Part shown: positions 1 to 9,586 of the stretch, piece after piece
How positions within the stretch are numbered: the stretch's first letter is position 1
Layout: every line of letters begins with the position of its first letter
DNA from: JBHEMT01 sp046262435
GTDB lineage: Bacteria; Chloroflexota; Dormibacteria; Aeolococcales; Aeolococcaceae
Assembly (NCBI GenBank): GCA_046262435.1
Contig: JBHEMT010000142.1
Location: 1 to 15,388 of the forward strand
Length of the DNA stretch: 15,388 bases
Reading direction: 5' to 3'
The notes under the pieces: model-generated
Databases searched by the model: none
The model's input: the letters and a program-made list of their open reading frames with translations, nothing else
What the model was told of the DNA's origin: nothing
Made by a program: the position numbers and the translations under genes

Positions 1-687
1 CTCTCGATCATCTACGGCGCGCTCATGGCCCTGGTGCAGAACGACATCAAGCGGCTGGTCGCCTACGCGTCGTTGAGCCACCTGGGCTTCATCCTGCTGG
101 GCATCTTCAGCCTCAACGGCAACGGCATCAACGGCGCCATCATCCAGATGGTCAACCACGGGATCATCATCGCCGGGCTCTTCCTGGTGGTGGCGATGAT
201 CGAGGCGCGCACCGGCACCCGTGACCGGCGTGAGCTGGCCGGACTGGAACGGCGCATGCCGGTCCTCTACGTGCTCTTCCTGGTGATCACCCTGGCCGGC
301 CTCGGCCTGCCCGGAATGAACTCCTTTGTCGGCGAGTTCACGATCATGCTCGGCGCCTTTGCTGCCAGCCCGATCCTGGCGGTGCTCGCCGGGGTGGGGG
401 TGACCCTGGCCGCCTGGTACATGCTCCGGCTGCACCAGGGGTTGATGCACGACCCCGAGCAGCCGCGCACCGAGCTGGTGCGCGACCTGCGGGTGGGTGA
501 GGGCCTCATCCTGCTGCCGTTGGTCGGGCTGATGGTGTTCCTCGGCTTCTTTCCCCGGCCGGTGAGCGACCTGGCCCACCAGTCGGCGCGCAGCTACGTC
601 AACGCCGCCCAGCATCCCCAGGGTGCCAACGACACGGCGAGCGCGGCGAGCTGCGTGGCCGGGGCGCCCACCTGCACGGTGCCATGA
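1..687 (+). CDS. nuoM: NADH-quinone oxidoreductase subunit M, C-terminal part (5' end outside window)
   Basis: This is the C-terminal part of the antiporter-like subunit NuoM of respiratory complex I, one of the membrane-arm subunits thought to pump protons. The frame is open from base 1, so the gene begins upstream; the ATG at 25 is an internal Met. The 228 visible residues start with the conserved stretch SIIYGALMALVQNDIKRLVA, followed by YASLSHLGF. The Lys in NDIKRL and the His in SLSH are typical family residues. Several hydrophobic membrane segments follow, including one with GLGLPGMNSFVGEF, another family signature. The last 30 or so residues are a polar, Ala-rich tail with two Cys that looks lineage-specific. 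The stop overlaps the nuoN start as ATGA (684-687), implying translational coupling in a nuo operon ending with nuoN. Family assignment is very secure. Confidence 0.96.
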   Translation, partial: LSIIYGALMALVQNDIKRLVAYASLSHLGFILLGIFSLNGNGINGAIIQMVNHGIIIAGLFLVVAMIEARTGTRDRRELAGLERRMPVLYVLFLVITLAGLGLPGMNSFVGEFTIMLGAFAASPILAVLAGVGVTLAAWYMLRLHQGLMHDPEQPRTELVRDLRVGEGLILLPLVGLMVFLGFFPRPVSDLAHQSARSYVNAAQHPQGANDTASAASCVAGAPTCTVP

Positions 688-2227
688 GCCTGCTCAGCGT
701 GGTCCCCGCGCTCGCCGACCTTCCCCGGCTGGTCACCCCCAGCTTCAACGACCTCACCGGCCTGCTTCCTGAGCTGATCCTCAGCGGCGCCTTTCTGCTG
801 GCCCTGATGCTCGACCTGGTCGTGCCCGCCTCACGGCGCAGCTGGCTCGCCGGCTTCAGCTTCGTGGCAATCGTCGCCGCGTTGGTCTGCACGGCCATCC
901 AGTTCGCCGGCCTCGACCATCCCCACTCCATCTACTCCGGGGCATTCCTGTTCGACCGCTTCGGGCTGTTCATCAACGGGGTGTTGCTCTTCTCCGCTGC
1001 GGTGACCGTGCTGATCAGTCCCGGCTACCTCAACAAGCGGGGGTTGCACTACGGCGAGTACTACGCCCTGATCCTGGCGGCGACCACCGGGATGATGTTC
1101 CTCGCGGGCGCGGCCAACCTGATGGTCATCTTCCTGGCGATCGAGCTGCTCTCCATCGCGCTGTACATCCTCAGCGGCTTCTCTCGGGACGAGGAGCGCT
1201 CCCAGGAGGCGGCGTTGAAGTACCTGCTGCTGGGCGGCTTCGCCTCCGGCTTCCTGCTCTACGGGATGGCCCTGATCTACGGCGAGACCGGGCATACCCA
1301 GCTCAGCCTGATCGGCGCGTCGCTGCAGCACGCTGCCGAGCTCGACCACCGAATCGACCCGCTGTTCCTGGTCGGAGTGGTTCTGATCTTCGTCGGGTAC
1401 GCCTTCAAGGTCAGCGCCGCCCCGTTTCACACCTGGACTCCCGACGTGTACCAGGGAGCGCCCACCTCGGTGACCACCTTCATGAGCGTGGCCACCAAGG
1501 TGGCCGCCTTCGCCTCGCTGATCCGGGTGTTCACCTACACACTGGTGCCCGCGTACACCCACTGGCAGGGACTGATCGTCTTCGTGGCAATCGTGTCCAT
1601 GGTGGTGGGCAACCTGGCGGCGCTCACCCAGCGCTCGGTCAAGCGGATGCTCGCCTACTCCGGGGTGGCCCAGGCCGGCTACATCCTGATCGGGGTGGCG
1701 GTCGGTGGCTCCGACCCGCTGGGCACTGTGGGCGCGCTCTTCTTCCTCGCCGCCTATGCGGTGACCAACATCGGGGCCTTCGCCGTGATCACGGTGATGG
1801 CCGGCCGCGGCGAGGATCTCGACCGCTACGAGAACCTGCACGGACTCTGGTTCCGGCGCCCCTACGTGGCCGCGGCGATGGCCCTGTTTCTGTTCTCGCT
1901 GGGCGGCTTTCCACCCACCGTCGGCTTCTTCGCCAAGTTCCTCGTGTTCAAGGCGGCGATCGAGTCGGGGCAGACCTCATTGGCCTTCTGGGGGATCCTC
2001 ACCAGTGCGGTCTCGGTGGTGTACTACCTGGGCGTCGCCGGGCTGATGTTCCGCCGCCCGCGTGGCGGCGAGCAGAGCTACGAGTGGTCGCGCACCTCGT
2101 TCGCCGGTGGCACGGCCCTGGTGGCCTCGGCGGCGGGCACGCTCATCCTCGGCGTCTTCTTCTTCCTGCTCTACAACGCGGCGAGCATGGCCCAGCAGGG
2201 AGTGCTGCCGGCGCACGTTCCGCCCGG

Positions 2228-2231
<4 letters not shown>
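684..2231 (+). CDS. nuoN: NADH-quinone oxidoreductase subunit N
   Basis: NuoN is the third antiporter-like membrane subunit of complex I, which couples NADH oxidation and quinone reduction to proton translocation. The 515-residue product has normal family length and is hydrophobic almost throughout, consistent with about 14 membrane helices. Expected charged residues sit in the helices: Glu154 in LAIELLSIALY, Lys179 in EAALKYLLLGG, and Lys242 with His249 in GYAFKVSAAPFHTWTPDVYQ. The loop YQGAPTSVTTFMS is characteristic of NuoN. The ATG at 684 overlaps the nuoM stop, and no Shine-Dalgarno sequence is evident, so translation is probably coupled. No nuo gene follows, so this is the operon end, as is usual for NuoN. 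Its TAG stop (2229-2231) overlaps the TAA stop of the convergent glucosidase gene. Confidence 0.97.
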
Positions 2232-4849
<2,618 letters not shown>

Positions 4850-4877
4850 GGAGGGACCGACCGCGCCTCGATCGAGC

Positions 4878-6515
4878 TCACGGAGCGGAGAGGATCAGGG
4901 CCTCCACCGCGGCCAGCGGGGGTGCGCCGGAGTCGAGCATCGCGTCGTGGAAGCCGCGCAGCGAGAACCCCGGCTGCGACTCGCGCAGCGCCCGCCAGCG
5001 CTGGATGGCGAGCTTGCCGTAGGTGTAGAGGAGGTACATCGGGTCGTGGGTCGCTCGGAACGCCTCGCGCTCAGCGGGGAGGCGGGGCAGACGAGCCGCG
5101 TCGACGAAGAGCTCAGTGACCTGCTCGACCGACCAGTCCTCGGCGTGCAACCCGATGCTTCCCCGCATCCGGCAGGCGCGCAGCAGCGCGTCCTGAAGCT
5201 GGGCGAGATGGAGCAGGGGACGCCCCTCGGCAAGCCCCTGCTCGACGGCCATCTCCTCGGTGTAATGCGCCCAGCCCTCGCCGAAGCCCTGGGTCCACAG
5301 CGAGCGGCGCAGCGGGTTGGGCTGGCGCCGGGCGTGCAGGTCGTGGACGAAGTGCCCCGGGTAGACCTCGTGCACCGAGATGTTCTCCAGCGAGGCGAGG
5401 TTGAGGTGGCGCAGCCACTGCTCGCCCTGCTCAGCGGTCCAGTCGGGCTGCACTGTGGTGACGAAGTAGAAGTGGGGGAGGCCGTCGGGTTCGAGGGCAC
5501 CCGACGGCTCGAAGGAAGCCGTCGACCAGCGCCGATAGGCAGGGGTGGGCCGCACCAGGCAGCTGTGTCCCCCTGGGATTGTCAGGGCGTCGCGCTCCTC
5601 CCAGAAGCGGCGCAGCGCCTCGAGGGTGGCCTCTGTGGCGGCCAGCAGTCCGCCGGCCGTGGGATGGTCGGCCTCCATCGCGGCCAGGGCACCGGTGAGG
5701 CCGCCCGCCGCGCCGAGCCGGCCGGCGACCTCGTCGAAGGCGCCCCGGAGCCGGTCCAGCTCGGCATCGGCCTGGTCGCGCAGGCTGGCAACCGACTCGT
5801 CGACCCCCTCCTGGGCGGAGAGCATGCGGAGCAACTGGGTCTCCCCCAGGGCGGCCGCATCGTTGGCAGGGCGGCGCTGAAGGTCGTCGGCAAACCGGTC
5901 GCAGGCCGCGGCAGCCTCGGTCGCGGCCTGGCGAAGCCGGCCGGGCAGATCGCCGGGAAGGGGTCCCAGGGCGGCGGCGAGCTCCTCGCGGTAGTAGCCG
6001 GCGAACCCACGGGCGGAGTCGACCGCGATCTCCCTGGGCCCGGGTGCGAAGCTGTCCTCGAACTCCTCCCGGGCGGCATCGAGCCACCCGGGGAGCTCGC
6101 CTAGGTGGCGCACCAGGGCCTCGGCACGGTCCGGAGCGGGGGCGTAGGCGCGGCTCACATAGGACGCGACGTCGGCCGCCTCGGCGATTGCCGCGTCGGG
6201 CAGGCGGCTGGGCCCGCCGCGGTCGACCAGGGTGAAGCGGGCAGCCTCGAGCCGGTGCCGGATGGTGAGCAGGGTGGCGCGAGCCTCGGCGGCGTCCGGG
6301 GCGTCGATCTCCAGGTCGCGGAGCTCGCCCAGCAGGGCGTCGATGGCCGACAGCTGGGCGGGACGGCAGGCGGCGCCAACCGGGGCCAGGACCCCGTCGA
6401 GGCGGTGCTCGCCGGCGCCCCGGGCGGTGGCCGGCGACTGAGCGAAGACCAGGGCCAGGACGCGTTCCGAGAGGGCCGTGAGGTCGTCGAGACCGGCACC
6501 ATCCGGAGAGGCCAT
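4878..6515 (-). CDS. DUF885 family protein, putative zinc-dependent hydrolase
   Basis: This 545-residue protein belongs to the DUF885 family, mostly helical proteins regarded as metallohydrolases (peptidase- or esterase-like) of largely unknown substrate. The diagnostic HExxxGH motif is at 382-388 (HEVYPGH), with FGEGWAHYTEEMA at 411-423; the two His and a downstream Glu are the likely metal ligands. The C-terminal block DPMYLLYTYGKLAIQRWR (491-508) is also typical. The N-terminal half (about 1-310) is rich in Ala, Glu and Arg and helical, with no signal peptide, so the protein is probably cytosolic. The ATG at 6515 is chosen because a TAGACT box lies 8 nt upstream, fitting a leaderless or nearly leaderless transcript. 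It is the first gene of a two-gene minus-strand unit with the glucosidase. Family assignment is firm; the biochemical role is not known. Confidence 0.9.
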   Translation of the reverse strand: MASPDGAGLDDLTALSERVLALVFAQSPATARGAGEHRLDGVLAPVGAACRPAQLSAIDALLGELRDLEIDAPDAAEARATLLTIRHRLEAARFTLVDRGGPSRLPDAAIAEAADVASYVSRAYAPAPDRAEALVRHLGELPGWLDAAREEFEDSFAPGPREIAVDSARGFAGYYREELAAALGPLPGDLPGRLRQAATEAAAACDRFADDLQRRPANDAAALGETQLLRMLSAQEGVDESVASLRDQADAELDRLRGAFDEVAGRLGAAGGLTGALAAMEADHPTAGGLLAATEATLEALRRFWEERDALTIPGGHSCLVRPTPAYRRWSTASFEPSGALEPDGLPHFYFVTTVQPDWTAEQGEQWLRHLNLASLENISVHEVYPGHFVHDLHARRQPNPLRRSLWTQGFGEGWAHYTEEMAVEQGLAEGRPLLHLAQLQDALLRACRMRGSIGLHAEDWSVEQVTELFVDAARLPRLPAEREAFRATHDPMYLLYTYGKLAIQRWRALRESQPGFSLRGFHDAMLDSGAPPLAAVEALILSAP

Positions 6516-6523
6516 GGCGCGCG

Positions 6524-6540
6524 AGTCTAGCGGCTAGACT
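6524..6540. promoter_or_regulatory. Symmetric divergent promoter: palindrome with two TAGACT -10 boxes
   Basis: AGTCTAGC (6524-6531) and GCTAGACT (6533-6540) are perfect 8-bp inverted arms around a single G. On the plus strand TAGACT (6535-6540) lies exactly 8 nt before the ATG at 6549. On the minus strand the mirror TAGACT (6529-6524) lies exactly 8 nt before the ATG at 6515. TAnnnT boxes 6-8 nt ahead of a start codon are typical of leaderless promoters in GC-rich bacteria. The palindrome is conspicuous as an AT-containing island in the GC-rich gap. It could alternatively be, or double as, a dimeric repressor site that controls both genes. Confidence 0.6.
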
Positions 6541-6548
6541 GCCGCTCG

Positions 6549-7214
6549 ATGAAGCCGGAGCTGCGCCGCCGACTGGTGGAGGCGGTCGGCGCCGGCGCCG
6601 TCAAGGATGGCGAGCTGGTGGTTCCACGGACCGCCGAGCAGGTTGCCGCGGTGTGCCGCCTCTGCCACGAGAGTGGTCTCCCGGTGAGCGTCGCCAGCGG
6701 CGATGGTGCCCAGCGCGGCGTGGTCGCCGGAGTCCTGCTCTCCCTGCGCGCCCTCGACGCGATCACCGTCGATGCCGCCCATGGCGTGCTGCGGGCGCAG
6801 GCGGGTGCCAAGCTGGCCGCAGTCGCGGCCGCTGCCGGCCGGGCGGGCACGGCCCTGGCGGCCACCGCCGACGGCTCCGCTGAGCGGCTGGGATCTGCAC
6901 TCGCCGTGGGATCGCTGCCCCGGCGGGCGGTGCTCTCACTCGAGCTGGTACTCAGCGACGGCACCCGGGTGCGGACCGGCAGCGAGCTGCCCAAGGATGT
7001 GACCGGCTACGACCTGACCGCGCTGGTTCTGGGCAGCCGCGGCGCCATGGCGGTGATCGTCGAGGCCAGCCTGCGCCTGGCACCGCACAGTGCACTGCCC
7101 GGCGGGCTGCGTGCCAACTTCCCGCTGGCCCGCGGCCGCGAGGGTGAGCTGACCCACCGGCTGCGCCGGGCCTTCGACCCGCTGGGACGGTTGCGCCCCG
7201 ACCTGGAACGCTGA
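6549..7214 (+). CDS. Short FAD-binding (PCMH / GlcD-GlcE-like) protein
   Basis: This 221-residue protein resembles the FAD-binding PCMH domain of the glycolate oxidase GlcD/GlcE family. Family-like stretches are ELVVPRTAEQVAAVCRLCHESGLPV (about 22-46), VLLSLRALDAITVDAAHGVLRAQAG (62-86), LELVLSDGTRVRTG (130-143) and PKDVTGYDLTALVLGSRGAM (146-165), where relatives read KDVAGYDLTRLLxGSEGTLG. The tail RLRRAFDPLGRLRPDLE matches the extreme C-terminus of the same oxidases. What is missing is the large C-terminal FAD-oxidase domain of 150-200 residues. The usual glycine-rich GGNVAxNAGG loop is reduced to GSALAVGSLPRR, and the xRGxGT flavin loop reads ASGDGA. Flavin binding and catalysis are therefore uncertain. 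The ATG lies 8 nt from a TAGACT box. resB follows 36 nt downstream on the same strand, so the two may be co-transcribed. Confidence 0.72.
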   Translation: MKPELRRRLVEAVGAGAVKDGELVVPRTAEQVAAVCRLCHESGLPVSVASGDGAQRGVVAGVLLSLRALDAITVDAAHGVLRAQAGAKLAAVAAAAGRAGTALAATADGSAERLGSALAVGSLPRRAVLSLELVLSDGTRVRTGSELPKDVTGYDLTALVLGSRGAMAVIVEASLRLAPHSALPGGLRANFPLARGREGELTHRLRRAFDPLGRLRPDLER

Positions 7215-7250
7215 GCCGCAGCCCGCCGCGGCGGCGGTCGCGTTCCCCGG

Positions 7251-8696
7251 GTGACAATGATCTGGTCCAGCATGACCCAGCTTCGCGCGCGGGCCCGTCG
7301 CTTCTGGCGTGAGTACACGCGGATGCGCACGGCCATCCTCTTTCTGATCGGGTTGATCGCGCTCGTGCTGGTGGGCTCGTTTGTGCCCCAGCAGGACACC
7401 TCCGCGCAGACCAAGGTGGACGACTTTTTGGCCGGGCACCACAGTCTCAACGCCCTGGGCACGACCCTGGGGCTGCCGCTGACCGAGGTGTTCGTCTCTC
7501 CGCTGTTCTTTGCGCTCCTCGCCAGCCTGTACATCGCCCTGGCCGCCTGCGTGCTACGCCGCGGGCGTGCGCTTGTGGTCCGCACGCTCCGCGGCCACCC
7601 GCGCACCCCGCAGTACTGGGGCGAGTGGGGTTCGTGGCTCTTCCATGCGTCGTTCTTCGTCCTGCTGGTGGCGGTCTGCTGGGGTAAGGCCACCGGCTAT
7701 CAGGGCATCGTCACCGTCACCGAGGGCCAGCGGGTCACCGAGGCGCGCAGCGACTACGACACCATCCAGGAGGGGCTGCTCTTCGACGGCCGGCACGCCG
7801 GCTACCAGGTGCAGCTCAACCGTTTCGCCGCCACGTACCAGGCGAGTGGGGCGCCGCGCGACTTCGTGAGCAACGTCACCGTGTTCGACCGGGGGCGGGC
7901 GGTGCAGACGCGCGACATCAGAGTCAATGAGTTCCTGGGCTACCGGGGTGTCGACTTCTACCAGCAGGACTACGGGTGGTCACCACGGGTGGTGGTGCGC
8001 AACCCGCAGGGGCGGGTGGTCTACGACGGCTTCCTGCAGTTCTTCGGCGGTATGAAGAACGTGCAGACCGGGGTGCTCAAGGTGCCCGACTTCGGCTACA
8101 CCATTCCCGGCGGTCGGGCTCCGGTTCAGCTCGGCGCCAAGCTGGCGATCTTTCCCGACGCCCGCACCACGGTGCCGCTCGCCGCCGACGGCACCCTGGA
8201 CACGGCAAACCCCCAGTACGCGCCCGGGGGGCAGGAGGCGCGCAACCCCGTGCTCCAGGTGCAGCTGTACGTCGGTGACCTGGGCCTCAACAGCGGCCGC
8301 ACCCAGGACGTCAACGGGCTCGACACCGCCCGGATGACCCCCTACTTTGCCGACGCTCACGCGGTGCCGCTGCCGTTGCGCGGCTCGCTGCCGCTGGTCC
8401 TGCCCGGCCCCAGCGGCCAGCCGGTGACCTTCAGCGTCGCCTTTCCCGAGCTGCGCCAGTACTCCCTGTTCCTGGTCAAGCGCGACAACGGGGTGCCCCT
8501 GGTGTACCTGAGCTTCGGCACGATCATGACCGGGCTGATGGTCAAGCTCTACATCAAGCCCGCGGTGGAGAGTCGGCTGCGCCGCCGGCGCCGGGGGCTG
8601 CCTGCAGCGGAGCGCGGAGGTGGCCCCAACCCGGCGCCCGAGCCGGAACGCGAGCTGGTCAGCGCGGGCAGTGACCGGGACTGGTCGTCCCAGTAG
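7251..8696 (+). CDS. resB: ResB-like cytochrome c biogenesis protein
   Basis: ResB (Ccs1) with CcsA/ResC forms the system II haem-handling complex that attaches haem to apocytochromes c outside the membrane. The 481-residue product shows the ResB layout. There is a helix at about 28-46 ending in GSFVPQ, a helix at 82-103, and a helix at 128-146 within WGEWGSWLFHASFFVLLV, where His132 is the conserved haem-associated residue. A large extracytoplasmic domain follows (about 150-410), with VNEFLGYRGVDFYQQDYGW inside it. A last helix lies after VKRDNGVPLVYLSFG (415-435), and a basic, Pro-rich cytoplasmic tail ends the protein. The start is uncertain: GTG 7251, ATG 7257 and ATG 7272 are all in frame and none has a clear Shine-Dalgarno. 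A 12-bp palindrome (CCGCCGCGGCGG, 7223-7234) sits in the 36-nt leader. No ccsA partner is in the window. Confidence 0.88.
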   Translation: MTMIWSSMTQLRARARRFWREYTRMRTAILFLIGLIALVLVGSFVPQQDTSAQTKVDDFLAGHHSLNALGTTLGLPLTEVFVSPLFFALLASLYIALAACVLRRGRALVVRTLRGHPRTPQYWGEWGSWLFHASFFVLLVAVCWGKATGYQGIVTVTEGQRVTEARSDYDTIQEGLLFDGRHAGYQVQLNRFAATYQASGAPRDFVSNVTVFDRGRAVQTRDIRVNEFLGYRGVDFYQQDYGWSPRVVVRNPQGRVVYDGFLQFFGGMKNVQTGVLKVPDFGYTIPGGRAPVQLGAKLAIFPDARTTVPLAADGTLDTANPQYAPGGQEARNPVLQVQLYVGDLGLNSGRTQDVNGLDTARMTPYFADAHAVPLPLRGSLPLVLPGPSGQPVTFSVAFPELRQYSLFLVKRDNGVPLVYLSFGTIMTGLMVKLYIKPAVESRLRRRRRGLPAAERGGGPNPAPEPERELVSAGSDRDWSSQ

Positions 8697-8706
8697 GCGC
8701 AGGCAG

Positions 8707-8724
8707 GCCGGGTGGCCGCCCGGC
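8707..8724. terminator. Candidate bidirectional terminator between resB and phosphatase gene
   Basis: GCCGGG (8707-8712) and CCCGGC (8719-8724) form a perfect 6-bp stem with a 6-nt loop. It fills most of the 28-bp gap between two convergent genes and ends directly against the phosphatase stop codon. There is no T run on either side, so it may be a pause or processing barrier rather than a classical intrinsic terminator. Confidence 0.4.
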
Positions 8725-9384
8725 TCAGGCGGTGGCCTCGATGCCCGGCTCAGGGGAGGCGGGGATTCCTGCCTCGGCGGGCGGGATGTAGCGCTTGCCG
8801 ACCAGGGCGCCATCCCGATAGTCCAGCTCGAGACGGCCGCCCTTGGCGCACTGGAGACGGTGCAGTGCGTAGGCACGCCGGCCCTCGGCGCTGACCCAAA
8901 AGGCCTGGATGGGATCGCCGTGGCTCACGCAGATGCCTCCCTCACCGGGGCGCTCGTCGAGCAGCCGTTGCAGGGGGCGTTGCACCCGGGCGGCCATCGC
9001 CGGGACCGACTCGTCGTTGGCCAGCATGCCGGGCCGAAGCATGTGCAGGTACCACAGCGGCCGGCGCCAGAGGATCTCGCGGTACGCCACGCCCTGCAGG
9101 TAGCGGCCGAACTCGGCCTCAACGAGGTCATCGGTCTCGGTCACCGTGGCGCCGTCGAGGTGGGCGGCGATGATCTCGGCGGTCTGGCGGGCCCGCTCCA
9201 GGGGGCTCGTGAAGATGGTCCGGGCGCCGGAAGCGGCCAGCGCCTCGCCCAGGCCGTGGGCCTGGCGAACGCCGAGCTCGGAGAGGGGGAAATCGGGCAG
9301 GTGGCCGTACATCAGCCCGCCCGGGTTGCGCACATCGCAGTGACGAATGAGGTAGAGCCGGGTCGGGCGGGGACCATCGCTCAC
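8725..9384 (-). CDS. Histidine phosphatase family protein
   Basis: This 219-residue member of the histidine phosphatase (phosphoglycerate mutase-like) superfamily removes phosphate from an unidentified small molecule or protein. The catalytic His15 lies in LYLIRHCDV, where most relatives have RHGE; the RH pair is intact. Other active-site elements are Arg64 in FTSPLERARQTA, an acidic residue near Glu89 in VEAEFGRYL, and the second His155 in ICVSHGDPIQ. The early block YGHLPDFPLSELG resembles a phosphatase subgroup I recall from actinobacteria (YGRLPGFHLSELG). The frame is open to 9729, but residues before the chosen start look non-coding and would overlap cpaB. GTG 9384 is preferred because TACGAT sits 6 nt upstream, an ideal leaderless spacing. 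No signal peptide is seen, so the protein is cytosolic. It is convergent with resB and divergent from cpaB. Confidence 0.88.
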   Translation of the reverse strand: MSDGPRPTRLYLIRHCDVRNPGGLMYGHLPDFPLSELGVRQAHGLGEALAASGARTIFTSPLERARQTAEIIAAHLDGATVTETDDLVEAEFGRYLQGVAYREILWRRPLWYLHMLRPGMLANDESVPAMAARVQRPLQRLLDERPGEGGICVSHGDPIQAFWVSAEGRRAYALHRLQCAKGGRLELDYRDGALVGKRYIPPAEAGIPASPEPGIEATA

Positions 9385-9390
9385 CCGGCG

Positions 9391-9396
9391 ATCGTA
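9391..9396 (-). promoter_or_regulatory. TACGAT -10 box for a leaderless phosphatase transcript
   Basis: Read on the minus strand, TACGAT (9396 to 9391) matches TAnnnT and is followed by 6 nt (CGCCGG) and then the GTG start at 9384. This spacing would put the transcription start on the first base of the codon. No Shine-Dalgarno sequence is available in the same stretch, which supports a leaderless mRNA and helps fix the start site. A -35 element is not evident. Confidence 0.45.
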
Positions 9397-9586
9397 GCCG
9401 AGCCGCTCGGAGGGCCGGCCAGCCGGGGTGTATGGCGCCGCGGTCACGGCATCTCTGCTGTGGGCGCGGAGCCATGCCCAGCGCGCAGCGGATCGTTCAC
9501 AGTCATGTGACGCCTCTCGCCCCCGCCTTCCCCCTGGCCCACGATGCCCTCGTCGCTCTGGTCGACTACAGGTGGGTATCGAAGAA
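9397..9586. other. Divergent intergenic region with a small inverted repeat
   Basis: This is the bulk of the longest gene-free stretch in the window, between the phosphatase and cpaB. It should hold the cpaB promoter, but no convincing -35/-10 pair is visible. One inverted repeat stands out: TCACA (9497-9501), spacer GTCA, TGTGA (9506-9510). It has the reverse arrangement to a CRP/FNR-type site and could be an operator. GGCCGGCC at 9413-9420 is a GC-rich palindrome expected by chance. No RNA gene or convincing small ORF is seen; the reading frame upstream of cpaB is Arg/Ser-rich and does not look coding. Confidence 0.3.
9570..9575 (+). promoter_or_regulatory. Probable ribosome binding site of cpaB
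   Basis: AGGTGG (9570-9575) differs from AGGAGG by one base and ends 11 nt before the GTG at 9587. It favours that codon over the in-frame GTGs at 9572 (which overlaps the site) and 9593 (too far for normal spacing). Confidence 0.4.

Noticed and set aside
831..1841. A 336-codon minus-strand frame opposite nuoN
   Set aside because: His/Gly/Glu-rich shadow frame of a well-conserved membrane protein gene.
7223..7234. 12-bp palindrome CCGCCGCGGCGG before resB, considered as an operator
   Set aside because: Made only of G and C in a GC-rich gap, with no loop and no second copy seen; chance is an adequate explanation.
9428..9586. An ATG-initiated extension of cpaB by 53 residues
   Set aside because: It is Arg/Ser-rich, has no match to CpaB, and would push the membrane anchor far from the N-terminus.
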